DNA of 64,000 nt. Source: Clostridium algidicarnis DSM 15099. Lineage in GTDB: Bacteria > Bacillota > Clostridia > Clostridiales > Clostridiaceae. The stretch is from contig NZ_PTIS01000008.1 of NCBI RefSeq assembly GCF_002934235.1, forward strand, positions 1-64,000. Reading direction: 5' to 3'. Positions 53,601 through 62,208 of the stretch are shown piece after piece. Position 1 is the stretch's first letter, and the number at the start of each line of letters is the position of its first letter. A model generated the notes under the pieces. The model had not been told where the DNA came from. It made no database searches and worked only from the letters and a program-made list of their open reading frames with translations. The position numbers and the translations under genes were made by a program.

Positions 53601-54485
53601 TTATAATTTTAGATCGAGTCCACTTGCTTTTTTCTCTAACATAAGTTTTATAATATCGGCTATATAAGCTCCAGCTTCAACTGCAGGAGTACCGCCTCTA
53701 TGTATGTTAGATACAACTGTTCTTCTTGATTCTTCCATACCAATTGTTCCCTTGTAAGCTATATAAGCACTCATACTTTCTGCTGTTACAAGGCCTGGTC
53801 TTTCTCCTATAAGAACGCAAGTTACATCTGCTCCAAATTCTTCAGAGATAACATCCATAGCTCCAACTCTTCCAAGCTTTACAAAGAAAGGCTTTCCTAC
53901 AGATATTCCGTATCCTTCAAGTCCTTGTATTAATGCAGGTAATATACTCTTAACATTAGCTTCTATAGCTTTTGAACTTAGTCCATCAGAAACATATATT
54001 TGCACTTGTGGATTTCTCTTATAAGATTTTAACTTATCGAGCTCTTCCTTTGAGATCTTTCTTCCAAGGTCTGGTCTAGTTATGAATTCATCTTTAGATG
54101 AACACATAGTTTTAACTATTTGAAGATCCATATCTTCCAATACCTTTTCATCAACATCTGTAAATACAGCATCTTGAGCTGCAGCATGGTCTGCTCTAAA
54201 TCTGAGTGTTGTTTCTGTCTTGTATCTTGCCCCTGCTCTTCCAACACCAAGTCTAGCTGGTGTATGCTTTTTCATTTTTAGATATCCTTCTCTATCAGCT
54301 GGATTCTTTACTAAAAGATTTGTTCTAATATCAACCTCTGTAATATCTGGAATCATTCCATCTTCAACTACAGTTGCTGTTTCTAAAATCTCTTTAGCTA
54401 TACCTTCTGCACTTGATCCTTCTTTTGTAGTCATCTCAACTAAAACTTGTTCTACTAATCTTTTTAAATCACTTTCTGAAAACAT
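53601..54485 (-). CDS. eutC: Ethanolamine ammonia-lyase small subunit
   Basis: 294 residues with [50 protein letters not shown]-like ([18 protein letters not shown]) and [19 protein letters not shown]. EutC pairs with EutB to bind adenosylcobalamin. The N-terminal [18 protein letters not shown] helix is a targeting-peptide candidate. AAAGGAGG before ATG. Confidence 0.95.
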   Translation of the reverse strand: MFSESDLKRLVEQVLVEMTTKEGSSAEGIAKEILETATVVEDGMIPDITEVDIRTNLLVKNPADREGYLKMKKHTPARLGVGRAGARYKTETTLRFRADHAAAQDAVFTDVDEKVLEDMDLQIVKTMCSSKDEFITRPDLGRKISKEELDKLKSYKRNPQVQIYVSDGLSSKAIEANVKSILPALIQGLEGYGISVGKPFFVKLGRVGAMDVISEEFGADVTCVLIGERPGLVTAESMSAYIAYKGTIGMEESRRTVVSNIHRGGTPAVEAGAYIADIIKLMLEKKASGLDLKL

Positions 54486-54499
54486 ATTCTTACCTCCTT

Positions 54500-55867
54500 T
54501 TACTTTTTAAGAAATACAGAAGCATCTCCTGCTCTTGCTGTTAATTTACCATCTTTTATAAATTCCCATTTTTCTAACCAAGCTTCAAATTCAGCAATTG
54601 GTCTTTTATTTAACAATTCTCTTAAAGCTGCTGTTTCATGGTATCCTGTAGTTTGGTAGTTAAGCATTACGTCATCTCCATGAGGTATTCCCATAAAGTA
54701 GTTACATCCTGCTGTAGTTAACAATACTGCTAGGTTTTCTACATCATTTTGGTCTGCCTTCATATGGTTTGTATAACAAACGTCGCATCCCATTGATATT
54801 CCTGTAAGCTTACCCATGAAGTGATCTTCAAGACCTGCTCTTATAACTTGTCTGCTGTCATATAGATATTCTGGTCCTATAAATCCAACAACTGTATTAA
54901 CTACAAAAGGATCATATTTTTTAGCAAATCCGTAACATCTAGCTTCCATTGTCACCTGGTCAGCACCAAAATGTGCTTCTGCTGATAACTCTGAACCCTG
55001 TCCTGTCTCGAAATACATAACATTCGGGCCAGCTGCTGTTCCTTGTGTTAATGCTAACTGTCTAGCTTCTTCTATTAAGTCTGCTGTAATTCCAAATGCT
55101 GCATTTCCTTTTTGAGATCCTGCAATACTTTGGAATATTAAATCTGTTGGAGCTCCTTGTTTTATAGCTTCCATTTGAGTTGTTACGTGAGCTAAAACAC
55201 AGTTTTGTGTTGGTATTTCATATGTTTGTTTTACCTCTTCAAATTTCTTTAATATCTTAACTACACTTCCAACTGTATCATCAACTGGGTTTAGTCCTAT
55301 AAGTGCATCACCAATACCAAATGTTAATCCTTCTAATAAAGAAGCAACTATTCCATCTACATCATCTGTTGGGTGATTAGGTTGTAATCTTGCAGATAAT
55401 CTTCCATCTTCACCTATTGTAGTATTACAATGAGCTGTTATTTTTATCTTCTTTGCTGCATATATTAAATCTAAATTAGACATAAGCTTTGCAACAGCTG
55501 CAACAACTTCACTAGTAAGTCCTCTTGAAACTCTTGTTATATCAGCACCTGTTGTGTTTTCATCTAAGATCCATTCTCTTAAATCTGAAATTGTCCAGTT
55601 TTTGATTTCAGCATATATCTTTTCATTTACTGCATCTTGTATTATTCTTGTAATTTCATCCATTTCATAAGGAACAACTGGGTTGTTTCTTATATCTGAA
55701 ACTAAGAGATGACTTAATACAACCTTTGCTGCAACTCTTTCTTGAGCTGATTGTGCAGCTATTCCTGCTAATTTGTCTCCGGACTTATCTTCATTAGCTT
55801 TTGCTAATACTTCTTTAACGTCCTTAAACTGATACGTTTTTCCAAATAATTTAGTTTTAAGTATCAT
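54500..55867 (-). CDS. eutB: Ethanolamine ammonia-lyase large subunit
   Basis: About 455 residues, normal length. It opens [20 protein letters not shown] and has [57 protein letters not shown] and [20 protein letters not shown], the active-site barrel sequences. It splits ethanolamine into acetaldehyde and ammonia with adenosylcobalamin. ATG at 55867 lies 8 nt after AAAGGAG and starts like other EutB proteins, so a GTG three codons earlier is rejected. Confidence 0.97.
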   Translation of the reverse strand: MILKTKLFGKTYQFKDVKEVLAKANEDKSGDKLAGIAAQSAQERVAAKVVLSHLLVSDIRNNPVVPYEMDEITRIIQDAVNEKIYAEIKNWTISDLREWILDENTTGADITRVSRGLTSEVVAAVAKLMSNLDLIYAAKKIKITAHCNTTIGEDGRLSARLQPNHPTDDVDGIVASLLEGLTFGIGDALIGLNPVDDTVGSVVKILKKFEEVKQTYEIPTQNCVLAHVTTQMEAIKQGAPTDLIFQSIAGSQKGNAAFGITADLIEEARQLALTQGTAAGPNVMYFETGQGSELSAEAHFGADQVTMEARCYGFAKKYDPFVVNTVVGFIGPEYLYDSRQVIRAGLEDHFMGKLTGISMGCDVCYTNHMKADQNDVENLAVLLTTAGCNYFMGIPHGDDVMLNYQTTGYHETAALRELLNKRPIAEFEAWLEKWEFIKDGKLTARAGDASVFLKK

Positions 55868-55890
55868 TTTGTTCACTCCTTTTAATAAAT

Positions 55891-57327
55891 TTATGAATTA
55901 AATACTAGGGTTTTTATTACTACTGGGACTACCTTACCATTTACTAATGGTTTTCCAATATCGATATAATCTCCATTTTCTACCTTCACACTATCTATGC
56001 ATATTACATTGTTCTTCCTTCCAAGTTGTGCATAAATGGTTTGCCCTAAAACTTTCGCTATATCATTTTCTACAATTACAAACAACGGATAATTGCTTTT
56101 TATTAATGACTCCATTCCCTTTATAATTGAAGCTGCTAAGTTTTGTATATCTATAAAAGAAGGATTTTTACTCCCTTTTAAAGCTAATGCTATTAATTGA
56201 CTTTCATTTTCTATATTAAACCAACTTATTTTTTCTCTTACTGCCTTTTCTATGGATTCAAATCCTTGCTCTTCATCACTCTTTGACAGTTTCAAAATAG
56301 GAAGATTTTTTATTGGAAAGACATCCTCTGTAGTATAAGTAATTGTGCTGCCACTAATATCTGTGGTATGTGATCCTGCTCCAACTACTGTAGCTCTTAT
56401 AGTTTCAAGAGCTGGTTTTAATTTTAAGTTTGAAAGTATACTGGATTTTTTTATTTCTTCTCCTAAAATTACTCCCATATCTCCAAATTTAAAGTAGTCA
56501 CTGTAATCTTCTTTGTATACATAATCTGCTACTCCACCTGAAAATGTTATATATTCTATGTTGTAACCATCCTTTAGTCCCTTATTGGTTTGAAGATAGT
56601 CATACATCTTACTTCTTTCTTTTAAACAAACAGATTCTTCTAAGATTCCAACCATTCTTTGTGCTATCTTTCGAAGCTTATATATGTCTGCTTTATCTCC
56701 AACTTGAACTTTTACGCCTATAGATTCTGCAAGTTCTTTAATTTTAGGATATATATAATATATTTCTTTGGTATCCATATCTATTTTAATAAGTCTACCG
56801 CCTATATCCATGCATCCTGTATCAACAAGTTCTCCATTTTTAAATAGTGCTAAGTTAGATGTTCCTCCACCTATATCAATATTTACAACATAAGCATTTT
56901 CTTCATCTGATACCTTATCAGCACCAGCTCCTCGTCCTGCTATTATTGATTCTAGGTCAGGTCCAGCTGTTGCCACAACAAAGTCTCCTGCAAATCCACT
57001 TAATGTTTGAAGTACATCATTAGCATTTTCTTTCCTTGCAGCTTCTCCTGTTATTATTACAGCTCCAGTCTTCACATCATTTATGTTTACTTTAGCTTTT
57101 TCATATTCACCCTTTATTATCTCTTTTACCTTTTCTTTATCTATTTTCTTTTGAGTAATAAGTGGTGTAAAATAAATTTCACTTCTATATATTATTTCTT
57201 TATCTACAATATTTACTCGTGGAACTGAAAAATTACTAGCTGTATTTTCAATTGTAATATGAGTAAATACTAACTGTGTAGTAGACGTTCCTATGTCAAT
57301 ACCTACGCTTAAAATTTGTTCTTTCAT
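55891..57327 (-). CDS. eutA: EutA, ethanolamine ammonia-lyase reactivating factor
   Basis: 478 residues with an actin/Hsp70-like fold: [37 protein letters not shown] and [18 protein letters not shown]. EutA uses ATP to eject inactive cobalamin from EutBC. Upstream lies an ANTAR-controlled terminator and a ~190-base leader. No clear Shine-Dalgarno precedes the ATG; a two-codon frame (ATG CGG TAA) ends 4 bases before it. Confidence 0.94.
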   Translation of the reverse strand: MKEQILSVGIDIGTSTTQLVFTHITIENTASNFSVPRVNIVDKEIIYRSEIYFTPLITQKKIDKEKVKEIIKGEYEKAKVNINDVKTGAVIITGEAARKENANDVLQTLSGFAGDFVVATAGPDLESIIAGRGAGADKVSDEENAYVVNIDIGGGTSNLALFKNGELVDTGCMDIGGRLIKIDMDTKEIYYIYPKIKELAESIGVKVQVGDKADIYKLRKIAQRMVGILEESVCLKERSKMYDYLQTNKGLKDGYNIEYITFSGGVADYVYKEDYSDYFKFGDMGVILGEEIKKSSILSNLKLKPALETIRATVVGAGSHTTDISGSTITYTTEDVFPIKNLPILKLSKSDEEQGFESIEKAVREKISWFNIENESQLIALALKGSKNPSFIDIQNLAASIIKGMESLIKSNYPLFVIVENDIAKVLGQTIYAQLGRKNNVICIDSVKVENGDYIDIGKPLVNGKVVPVVIKTLVFNS

Positions 57328-57520
57328 ATCGTTACCGCATATAACTTTAATTATTATAATAATAAGTTAAGTTATAAGTTACGGGCTTCCCCCTTTCTTG
57401 TTTTTTATAAACTAAGGCCAAGGTTGGATATACTATTGGTAATGATCTTAATTTAAGGGTAATACAATTTTATCTTTCCCTAAAGAATGAGTTATTAAAC
57501 CTACTGTCTTAGATAAAATA

Positions 57521-57588
57521 AAGCCCAGAATATTCATTAGCATATCTAAAATTACTTTTAAATATTTTCTAATAAATATTCTGGGCTT
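57521..57588 (-). terminator. Terminator before eutA, overlapping the ANTAR P2 hairpin
   Basis: AAGCCCAGAATATT and its complement (one or two mismatches farther in) close a large AT loop, followed by TTATTTT on the minus strand. Its 5' arm shares GCCC with the P2 hairpin, so only one can form. Confidence 0.85.
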
Positions 57589-57625
57589 CATTGCCTTCTA
57601 TAACCAAAAACCACTTTGTCTTTGG
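57584..57625 (-). promoter_or_regulatory. ANTAR dual-hexaloop site before eutA
   Basis: P1: CCAAAGAC and GTTTTTGG pair around the hexaloop AAAGTG (57604-57625). P2: GGC and GCC pair around AATGAA (57584-57595). Both loops have A at position 1 and G at position 4, the pattern bound by EutV-type ANTAR proteins. P2 overlaps the terminator just downstream. Located between eutW and eutA, so it controls the structural genes separately from the regulators. Confidence 0.88.
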
Positions 57626-57635
57626 ATTTCCTAAT

Positions 57636-59057
57636 TTAATTTTTAAAATCAAAAGTCATGGTTGTTCCATTAGAGTTAGATTGAATATCAAGCTGTCCTT
57701 TTAACTTATCTGAAATTAAACTATTCATTATCATAAGACCTAAACTAGTTTTTGGTGCTTCATCTACTTTAAATCCTACGCCATTATCTATGACAGATAT
57801 TTTTGAATAGACATTTCCTTTTTCTACTTTTATTGTTATCTTTCCAGTTTCCCTACCAACAAAAGCATGCTTTAAACAATTTTGAATAGATTCATTTACA
57901 ATTAATGATATTGCTGTAGACTTATCTGAACTAATAATTAAATCATCACCTATAACCTCAATTGCTAAATCCAACTTTTCACTTTTTTCAAAGCTTATCA
58001 TATAAGATTTAATCTTATATATAACATCTTTTATATTAACATCATCAATGCCTTCTTTTGCAAGCATTTCATGAGTTATTGCTATGCTTAAAATTCTATT
58101 TATACTATCATCTATAGCAGATCTAAACTCTTCGCCTTGAATCCTTCTTGATTGAAGTCTTAAAAGGCTTGCTATAGTTTGAAGATTATTTTTCACTCTA
58201 TGATGTATTTCTTTTATTACCACAGATTTTAAAACTAATTCTCTTTCTTTTTCCTTTAAATCTGTAATATCTTTTATAAGCATTACTACCTTTAAAACCT
58301 TACTACTTTGAACTATATACTTTACCTGGAAACACATTTCTCCAATATCTACTTCTTCTACTTCTATAGACTTACCAACAATTAGCTCATCTATAGTATA
58401 CTTTGATAATGATAAATTGGAAAAGTCCATTCCAACTAATTGTTGATGATAACCGAGCTTTTCGTACAGTTCTTCTGCTACTGGGTTTTTGAATCTTAAT
58501 ACTCCATTTTCATCAAATACAAGTATAGCATCATCTATATGATATGTTATATTTCCATCTTCATACTTGCTCTTTTTACTTTCTATTTGCGATAGTAATT
58601 CTTCATTAGTTTCTGCTAATATAGCTAGCTTTCTACTTTCTTTTGTGTCTTCTGTAACATCTTGTTCTGAAATAATAACAGCAATAACTTCATCTTTATG
58701 ATTCTTTATAGCTTCAACATTTTGTTTTACAATTATATTTTCTTGTGTAGTTGCTTTAATATCTCTTGAAGGCATCCCCGTTTGCAGTGTTCTTAGTACA
58801 GCAGGTTCATTTTGCCTTATGGCAAGCTTCCCTACAACATTTTCTTTGTAAAATGATGTTGCATCTCGATTTTTTGCACTAGCAATTACTATTGCAGCAT
58901 CTTTTTCATTTTTCACCATACAATCTATAAACACGTCAGCTTTTGAAGAATCAGCTACAAATTGGAGAGTTTTAGCTATGCTCTGTATTATTTCAATATC
59001 ATCTTCAGTTAAAGAAGTATACTTTAAACACATTTCTCTTATTTCATTCATATTCAT
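57636..59057 (-). CDS. eutW: EutW sensor histidine kinase
   Basis: 473 residues, no membrane helices, a cytoplasmic sensor. The N-terminal PDUC_sensor-type domain (residues ~1-140, IEIIQSIAKTLQFVADSSKA), a PAS domain (~165-270) and a HisKA_2/HATPase core (IKEIHHRVKNNLQTIASLLR, His285-286) are visible; the G-box is DNGVGFKV. EutW senses ethanolamine and phosphorylates EutV. It starts 8 bp after eutV. Confidence 0.93.
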   Translation of the reverse strand: MNMNEIREMCLKYTSLTEDDIEIIQSIAKTLQFVADSSKADVFIDCMVKNEKDAAIVIASAKNRDATSFYKENVVGKLAIRQNEPAVLRTLQTGMPSRDIKATTQENIIVKQNVEAIKNHKDEVIAVIISEQDVTEDTKESRKLAILAETNEELLSQIESKKSKYEDGNITYHIDDAILVFDENGVLRFKNPVAEELYEKLGYHQQLVGMDFSNLSLSKYTIDELIVGKSIEVEEVDIGEMCFQVKYIVQSSKVLKVVMLIKDITDLKEKERELVLKSVVIKEIHHRVKNNLQTIASLLRLQSRRIQGEEFRSAIDDSINRILSIAITHEMLAKEGIDDVNIKDVIYKIKSYMISFEKSEKLDLAIEVIGDDLIISSDKSTAISLIVNESIQNCLKHAFVGRETGKITIKVEKGNVYSKISVIDNGVGFKVDEAPKTSLGLMIMNSLISDKLKGQLDIQSNSNGTTMTFDFKN

Positions 59058-59065
59058 TCCTACTT

Positions 59066-59644
59066 TTAAGCTTCTTCTTCGCTAATTATTATTATTCTAG
59101 CTACTTCTTCCATGGTTATTCTCTTTTGCATACTAATATCTCTTATATTTGTATAAGCATCATTTTCAGAAATATTATTTTTTGCCATGAGTATGCCCTT
59201 GGCCTTTTCTATAATTTTTCTTGACTCTAGCTTCTTTTCTAAAACTTTAACATCTTTTTTTATCTTTTTGATTTCCTTATGTCTTGATAAACAAACTTCT
59301 ATAGTTGCAACTAAAGATTTATTGTCTATAGGTTTCACTAAATAACCGATAGCTCCAACTTCTTTAGCTTTTTCTATAAATATTTTATCACTATAAGCGC
59401 TTAATAATATTACCTCTCCTGCAAGCTCCTCTTTTAAGATTATCTTAGTGGCATTTAAGCCATCTAAAAGTGGCATCTTTATGTCCATAATTATTAAATC
59501 AGGTAAATGCTTTCTTGCAATCTCTATAACATCAAAACCATCTGAGGCTTCAGCTACCACATCGTAGCCTTCTTCCTCAAGCATTTCCTTCATATCCATT
59601 CTTGTAATAGGTTCATCATCGGCTATTACAATTCGTTTGTTCAT
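59066..59644 (-). CDS. eutV: EutV response regulator with ANTAR RNA-binding domain
   Basis: 192 residues. Receiver domain 1-120 with phosphoacceptor Asp54 in LIIMDIKMP; a coiled linker; ANTAR domain ~130-190 with KIIEKAKGILMAKNNISENDAY and SMQKRITMEEVARII. Phosphorylated EutV dimers bind dual hairpins and prevent terminators from forming. Three target sites occur within this locus. Confidence 0.95.
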   Translation of the reverse strand: MNKRIVIADDEPITRMDMKEMLEEEGYDVVAEASDGFDVIEIARKHLPDLIIMDIKMPLLDGLNATKIILKEELAGEVILLSAYSDKIFIEKAKEVGAIGYLVKPIDNKSLVATIEVCLSRHKEIKKIKKDVKVLEKKLESRKIIEKAKGILMAKNNISENDAYTNIRDISMQKRITMEEVARIIIISEEEA

Positions 59645-59710
59645 GGTCTTCCACCTCTTTTAATAAACATCTATAGGTTATTTCTTTAAAACCATTTTAT
59701 CATAAAAATC

Positions 59711-60145
59711 TTAATTGCACTCTAAAAATCTTTTTAATTCCTCAATTTCTTTTTTTTCTGCAGCATTTACACAAAATATTTTTTCAGCTCCTGCTGTAAT
59801 TAAAAATTCTTCAGTTCTTTTTAGAGACTTTTCATCCTTACATAAATCAATTTTAGTACAAATACCTATAACTTCCTTATTAAACATACTACCAAAGCCT
59901 GGTGGAAAGTTACTTGTGTCATTGCTTGAGTCCTGAACTAATGCAATTACGTCTGCTTCTGCTGATGTTACTATTAGTGCATTGTAATATACTCTGTTAT
60001 CTAAATACTCTCCTGGAGTATCTATTATATAATCACCAAACTCTATAGATTGCGTCTTTTTATATCTTATGATTTCATCTATTAAAGCTTGACTTAATGT
60101 AGTCTTTCCAGCTCCTATAGATCCTATAAGCATTATTTTTTTCAA
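59711..60145 (-). CDS. eutP: EutP, small GTPase-like protein
   Basis: 144 residues with a P-loop at residues 8-15 (GSIGAGKT) and switch-like DTPGEYLDNRVYYNALI and CTKIDLC. EutP/PduV proteins have been tied to acetate kinase activity or compartment positioning. TTG start 7 nt after AGGAGG. Follows eutS by 11 bp. Confidence 0.92.
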   Translation of the reverse strand: MKKIMLIGSIGAGKTTLSQALIDEIIRYKKTQSIEFGDYIIDTPGEYLDNRVYYNALIVTSAEADVIALVQDSSNDTSNFPPGFGSMFNKEVIGICTKIDLCKDEKSLKRTEEFLITAGAEKIFCVNAAEKKEIEELKRFLECN

Positions 60146-60156
60146 ACTATTTCCTC

Positions 60157-60501
60157 CTAGGATTTTGTTATATCAGTGATTGTGAATTTTAAAACATTTT
60201 TAAGTACATTACAGACTTCTCTTAAAGCTGCCTCTACACTTGAAACATCTCCAAGCACCACAAGTGATCCGCTAAATCTATCAATAAATCCTATTTCAAC
60301 TCCTGCTGCTTTAGTAGCAACATCTGATGCTATTATGGCTGCTTCACTTGGAGTTATTGTTAGTATTCCTATTGCTTCTGCATTTTCTTCACTAAGTCCC
60401 AACTTTTTGTATATTGATTTATTAGGATGTGCAATTAAGTGAGCTAAAGTAACCTGTTTACCAGGAACATATTCCTGAATAACTCTTTGTTTCTCTTCCA
60501 T
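60157..60501 (-). CDS. eutS: EutS, bent hexameric shell protein
   Basis: About 114 residues, single permuted BMC domain: [36 protein letters not shown] and [17 protein letters not shown]. EutS hexamers are bent and help form shell edges. It heads the main eut operon after the antiterminated leader. ATG 8 nt after GGAG; a GTG three codons before it is less well placed. Confidence 0.93.
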   Translation of the reverse strand: MEEKQRVIQEYVPGKQVTLAHLIAHPNKSIYKKLGLSEENAEAIGILTITPSEAAIIASDVATKAAGVEIGFIDRFSGSLVVLGDVSSVEAALREVCNVLKNVLKFTITDITKS

Positions 60502-60530
60502 CTTTCCCACTCCATTCCATTTAAAGACAT

Positions 60531-60571
60531 AAAAGCTCCTTAAAGCATTATTAATGCATTTTAAGGAGCTT
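60531..60571 (-). terminator. Terminator before eutS, overlapping ANTAR P2
   Basis: AAGCTCCTTAAA...TTTAAGGAGCTT (one bulged base) with inner GCATT/AATGC pairing and TTTTATG behind on the minus strand. Its 5' arm takes GAAGCTC from hairpin P2. Confidence 0.9.
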
Positions 60572-60608
60572 CATTGCTCTAATTATAATTGTACGCCGTT
60601 GCACAATT
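60566..60608 (-). promoter_or_regulatory. ANTAR dual-hexaloop site before eutS
   Basis: P1: AATTGTGC and GTACAATT pair around AACGGC (60587-60608). P2: GAGC and GCTC pair around AATGAA (60566-60579). Both hexaloops obey A1/G4. EutV binding should stabilise P2 and stop the terminator, allowing eutS-eutQ transcription. Confidence 0.92.
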
Positions 60609-60632
60609 AATGTTTGTTTAACTTATATTTAA

Positions 60633-60661
60633 ATTATAATAGTATCTACTTTAATTGTCAA
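60633..60661 (-). promoter_or_regulatory. Promoter of the main eut operon
   Basis: TTGACA and TATAAT with a 17-bp gap, a perfect vegetative consensus, ending about 25 bp before P1. A strong constitutive promoter fits regulation by antitermination. Confidence 0.9.
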
Positions 60662-60697
60662 ATGTTTTTGAAAACCTTTTTCAAGTTTATATCACAA

Positions 60698-61879
60698 TTA
60701 TTTTCCTTCGTAGACAGCATTAAATAATGTGTTAAATTCTTCTACTGTTGGCTTTCTAGGGCTTGTAATTGTACAACTATCATTTAAAGCTATTTCTGAA
60801 AGCTCTTTTAGATTGTCATCAAAATCCTTTTTGCTAATATTAACCTCTTTAACGCTATATGGTATGCTTAAAGTTTTCTTTAAAGAATTTATAGCTCTTA
60901 CTAAAGATTTAACGCCTTCTCTAACATTATTGCTACTTGTAAGATTTAAAAACTTAGCAATTTGTGCATATCTTATTGCAGTATCACTATATTGAGTTTT
61001 ATTATCGAATCTATTTTCAGAACTTAAGTCTGCATTAAATTCTATAACATAAGGAAGTAATATTGCATTTGCTTTCCCATGAGGAATATGGAATCTTCCA
61101 CCTAGTATGTGAGCCATGCTATGATTTATTCCAAGTGAAGCATTTGTAAATGCCATTCCTGCTATACAAGAAGCGTTATGCATTTTTTCTCTTGCCTCTA
61201 GGTCATTTCCATTTTTATATGCTTTTTCTAAATATTCAAATACTAACTTTATAGCTTTTTCTGCTAAAGCATCACTAAAATCTGAATGTTCAGTAGATAC
61301 ATAAGCTTCTATAGCATGAGTTAGAACGTCCATACCTGTATCTGCTGTTATAAAATTTGGAACACTTTTTACAAGAGTTGCATCTAATATAGCCATCTCT
61401 GGAACCATAGACTCTTCAACTAATGGATACTTAACATTATACTTTTTATCTGTTACAACTGAGAAAGATGTAACTTCTGATCCTGTACCACTAGTAGTTG
61501 GTATAGCTATAAGCATAACCTTTTTGTTTTCTGATACATTGTTTAATCCTTTATTTATAAGATCTCTAAAGTGACTTATAGCCTTTGCAGCGTCAATAGC
61601 TGAACCTCCACCTAATGCAACTAGAGCTTCTGGTTTAAATGCATCCATAGCTTTAATTCCTTTTGATATTGTTTCAAGTGGTGGATCTGGAACTATGTCA
61701 GAAAAGATTTCATATTCAATATTTGCAGCATCTAAATTTTCTGTAACCTTAGTTACCATTCCTGATGTAACCATAAATGGATCGGTTACAATGAACACCC
61801 TTTTACATTGAAGTTTACTAAGCTCTTCAAGCTTTCCAACTCCAAAATAAACATTAGGCCCTACTTTAAAATTACCCAT
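60698..61879 (-). CDS. eutG: Iron-containing alcohol dehydrogenase EutG
   Basis: 393 residues, standard type III alcohol dehydrogenase. VALGGGSAIDAAKAISHF binds NAD, PTTSGTGSEVTSF and GINHSMAHILGGRFHIPHGK give the iron ligands. It reduces acetaldehyde to ethanol and regenerates NAD+ for EutE. It has its own promoter and ANTAR-controlled leader upstream of the main operon. Confidence 0.94.
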   Translation of the reverse strand: MGNFKVGPNVYFGVGKLEELSKLQCKRVFIVTDPFMVTSGMVTKVTENLDAANIEYEIFSDIVPDPPLETISKGIKAMDAFKPEALVALGGGSAIDAAKAISHFRDLINKGLNNVSENKKVMLIAIPTTSGTGSEVTSFSVVTDKKYNVKYPLVEESMVPEMAILDATLVKSVPNFITADTGMDVLTHAIEAYVSTEHSDFSDALAEKAIKLVFEYLEKAYKNGNDLEAREKMHNASCIAGMAFTNASLGINHSMAHILGGRFHIPHGKANAILLPYVIEFNADLSSENRFDNKTQYSDTAIRYAQIAKFLNLTSSNNVREGVKSLVRAINSLKKTLSIPYSVKEVNISKKDFDDNLKELSEIALNDSCTITSPRKPTVEEFNTLFNAVYEGK

Positions 61880-61911
61880 ACTTTCACTTCCTAAGTTTAA
61901 ATTTTATTTTT

Positions 61912-61938
61912 CTTTAGTTTCTTTAGTTTCTTTAGTTT
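61912..61938 (-). repeat. Three tandem 9-bp repeats in the eutG leader
   Basis: Three perfect copies of CTTTAGTTT (AAACTAAAG on the sense strand) between the leader terminator and the eutG ribosome site. The purine-rich, unstructured stretch could act as a spacer; copy number may vary by slippage. Confidence 0.75.
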
Positions 61939-61994
61939 TAACCTTATTTATTCCTTAGCCAGCTTTATTTAAATTTATATTTTTATATAAAAAT

Positions 61995-62028
61995 ATAAAA
62001 ACCCCCTAAGAAAATTCTTAAGGAGCTT
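61995..62028 (-). terminator. Terminator before eutG
   Basis: CTCCTTAAG pairs with CTTAGGGGG (two or three G-U wobbles) around AATTTT, then TTTTTATATTT on the minus strand. The 5' arm overlaps ANTAR hairpin P2. Confidence 0.85.
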
Positions 62029-62061
62029 CATCACTCTTTATAATTACACGCCATTGTGTAA
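62023..62061 (-). promoter_or_regulatory. ANTAR dual-hairpin site before eutG
   Basis: P1: TTACAC and GTGTAA pair around AATGGC (62044-62061), obeying A1/G4. P2: GAGT and GCTC pair around GATGAA (62023-62036), with G instead of A at loop position 1. Placement over the terminator is as in the other two sites. Confidence 0.82.
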
Positions 62062-62120
62062 CTTTATCTTTATTATCTTTTTAAATTGTATACCCTTAAC
62101 TTATAATTTTGTACATATTC

Positions 62121-62149
62121 ATTTTATAACTTTAAAATATTACTGTCAA
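62121..62149 (-). promoter_or_regulatory. Promoter of eutG
   Basis: TTGACA and TAAAAT with 17-bp spacing, one base from consensus, about 60 bp before P1. Confidence 0.8.
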
Positions 62150-62208
62150 GGTGATTTGAAGTTGTTCATATGGATAATACTAAGTAATCCTCTATTAAAT
62201 CATACTTA

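Noticed and set aside
55891-62200. Adenosylcobalamin riboswitch or EutX-type sponge RNA in the eut locus
   Set aside because: No B12-box-like sequence or riboswitch blocks were seen in any eut leader; control appears to be by ANTAR sites only.
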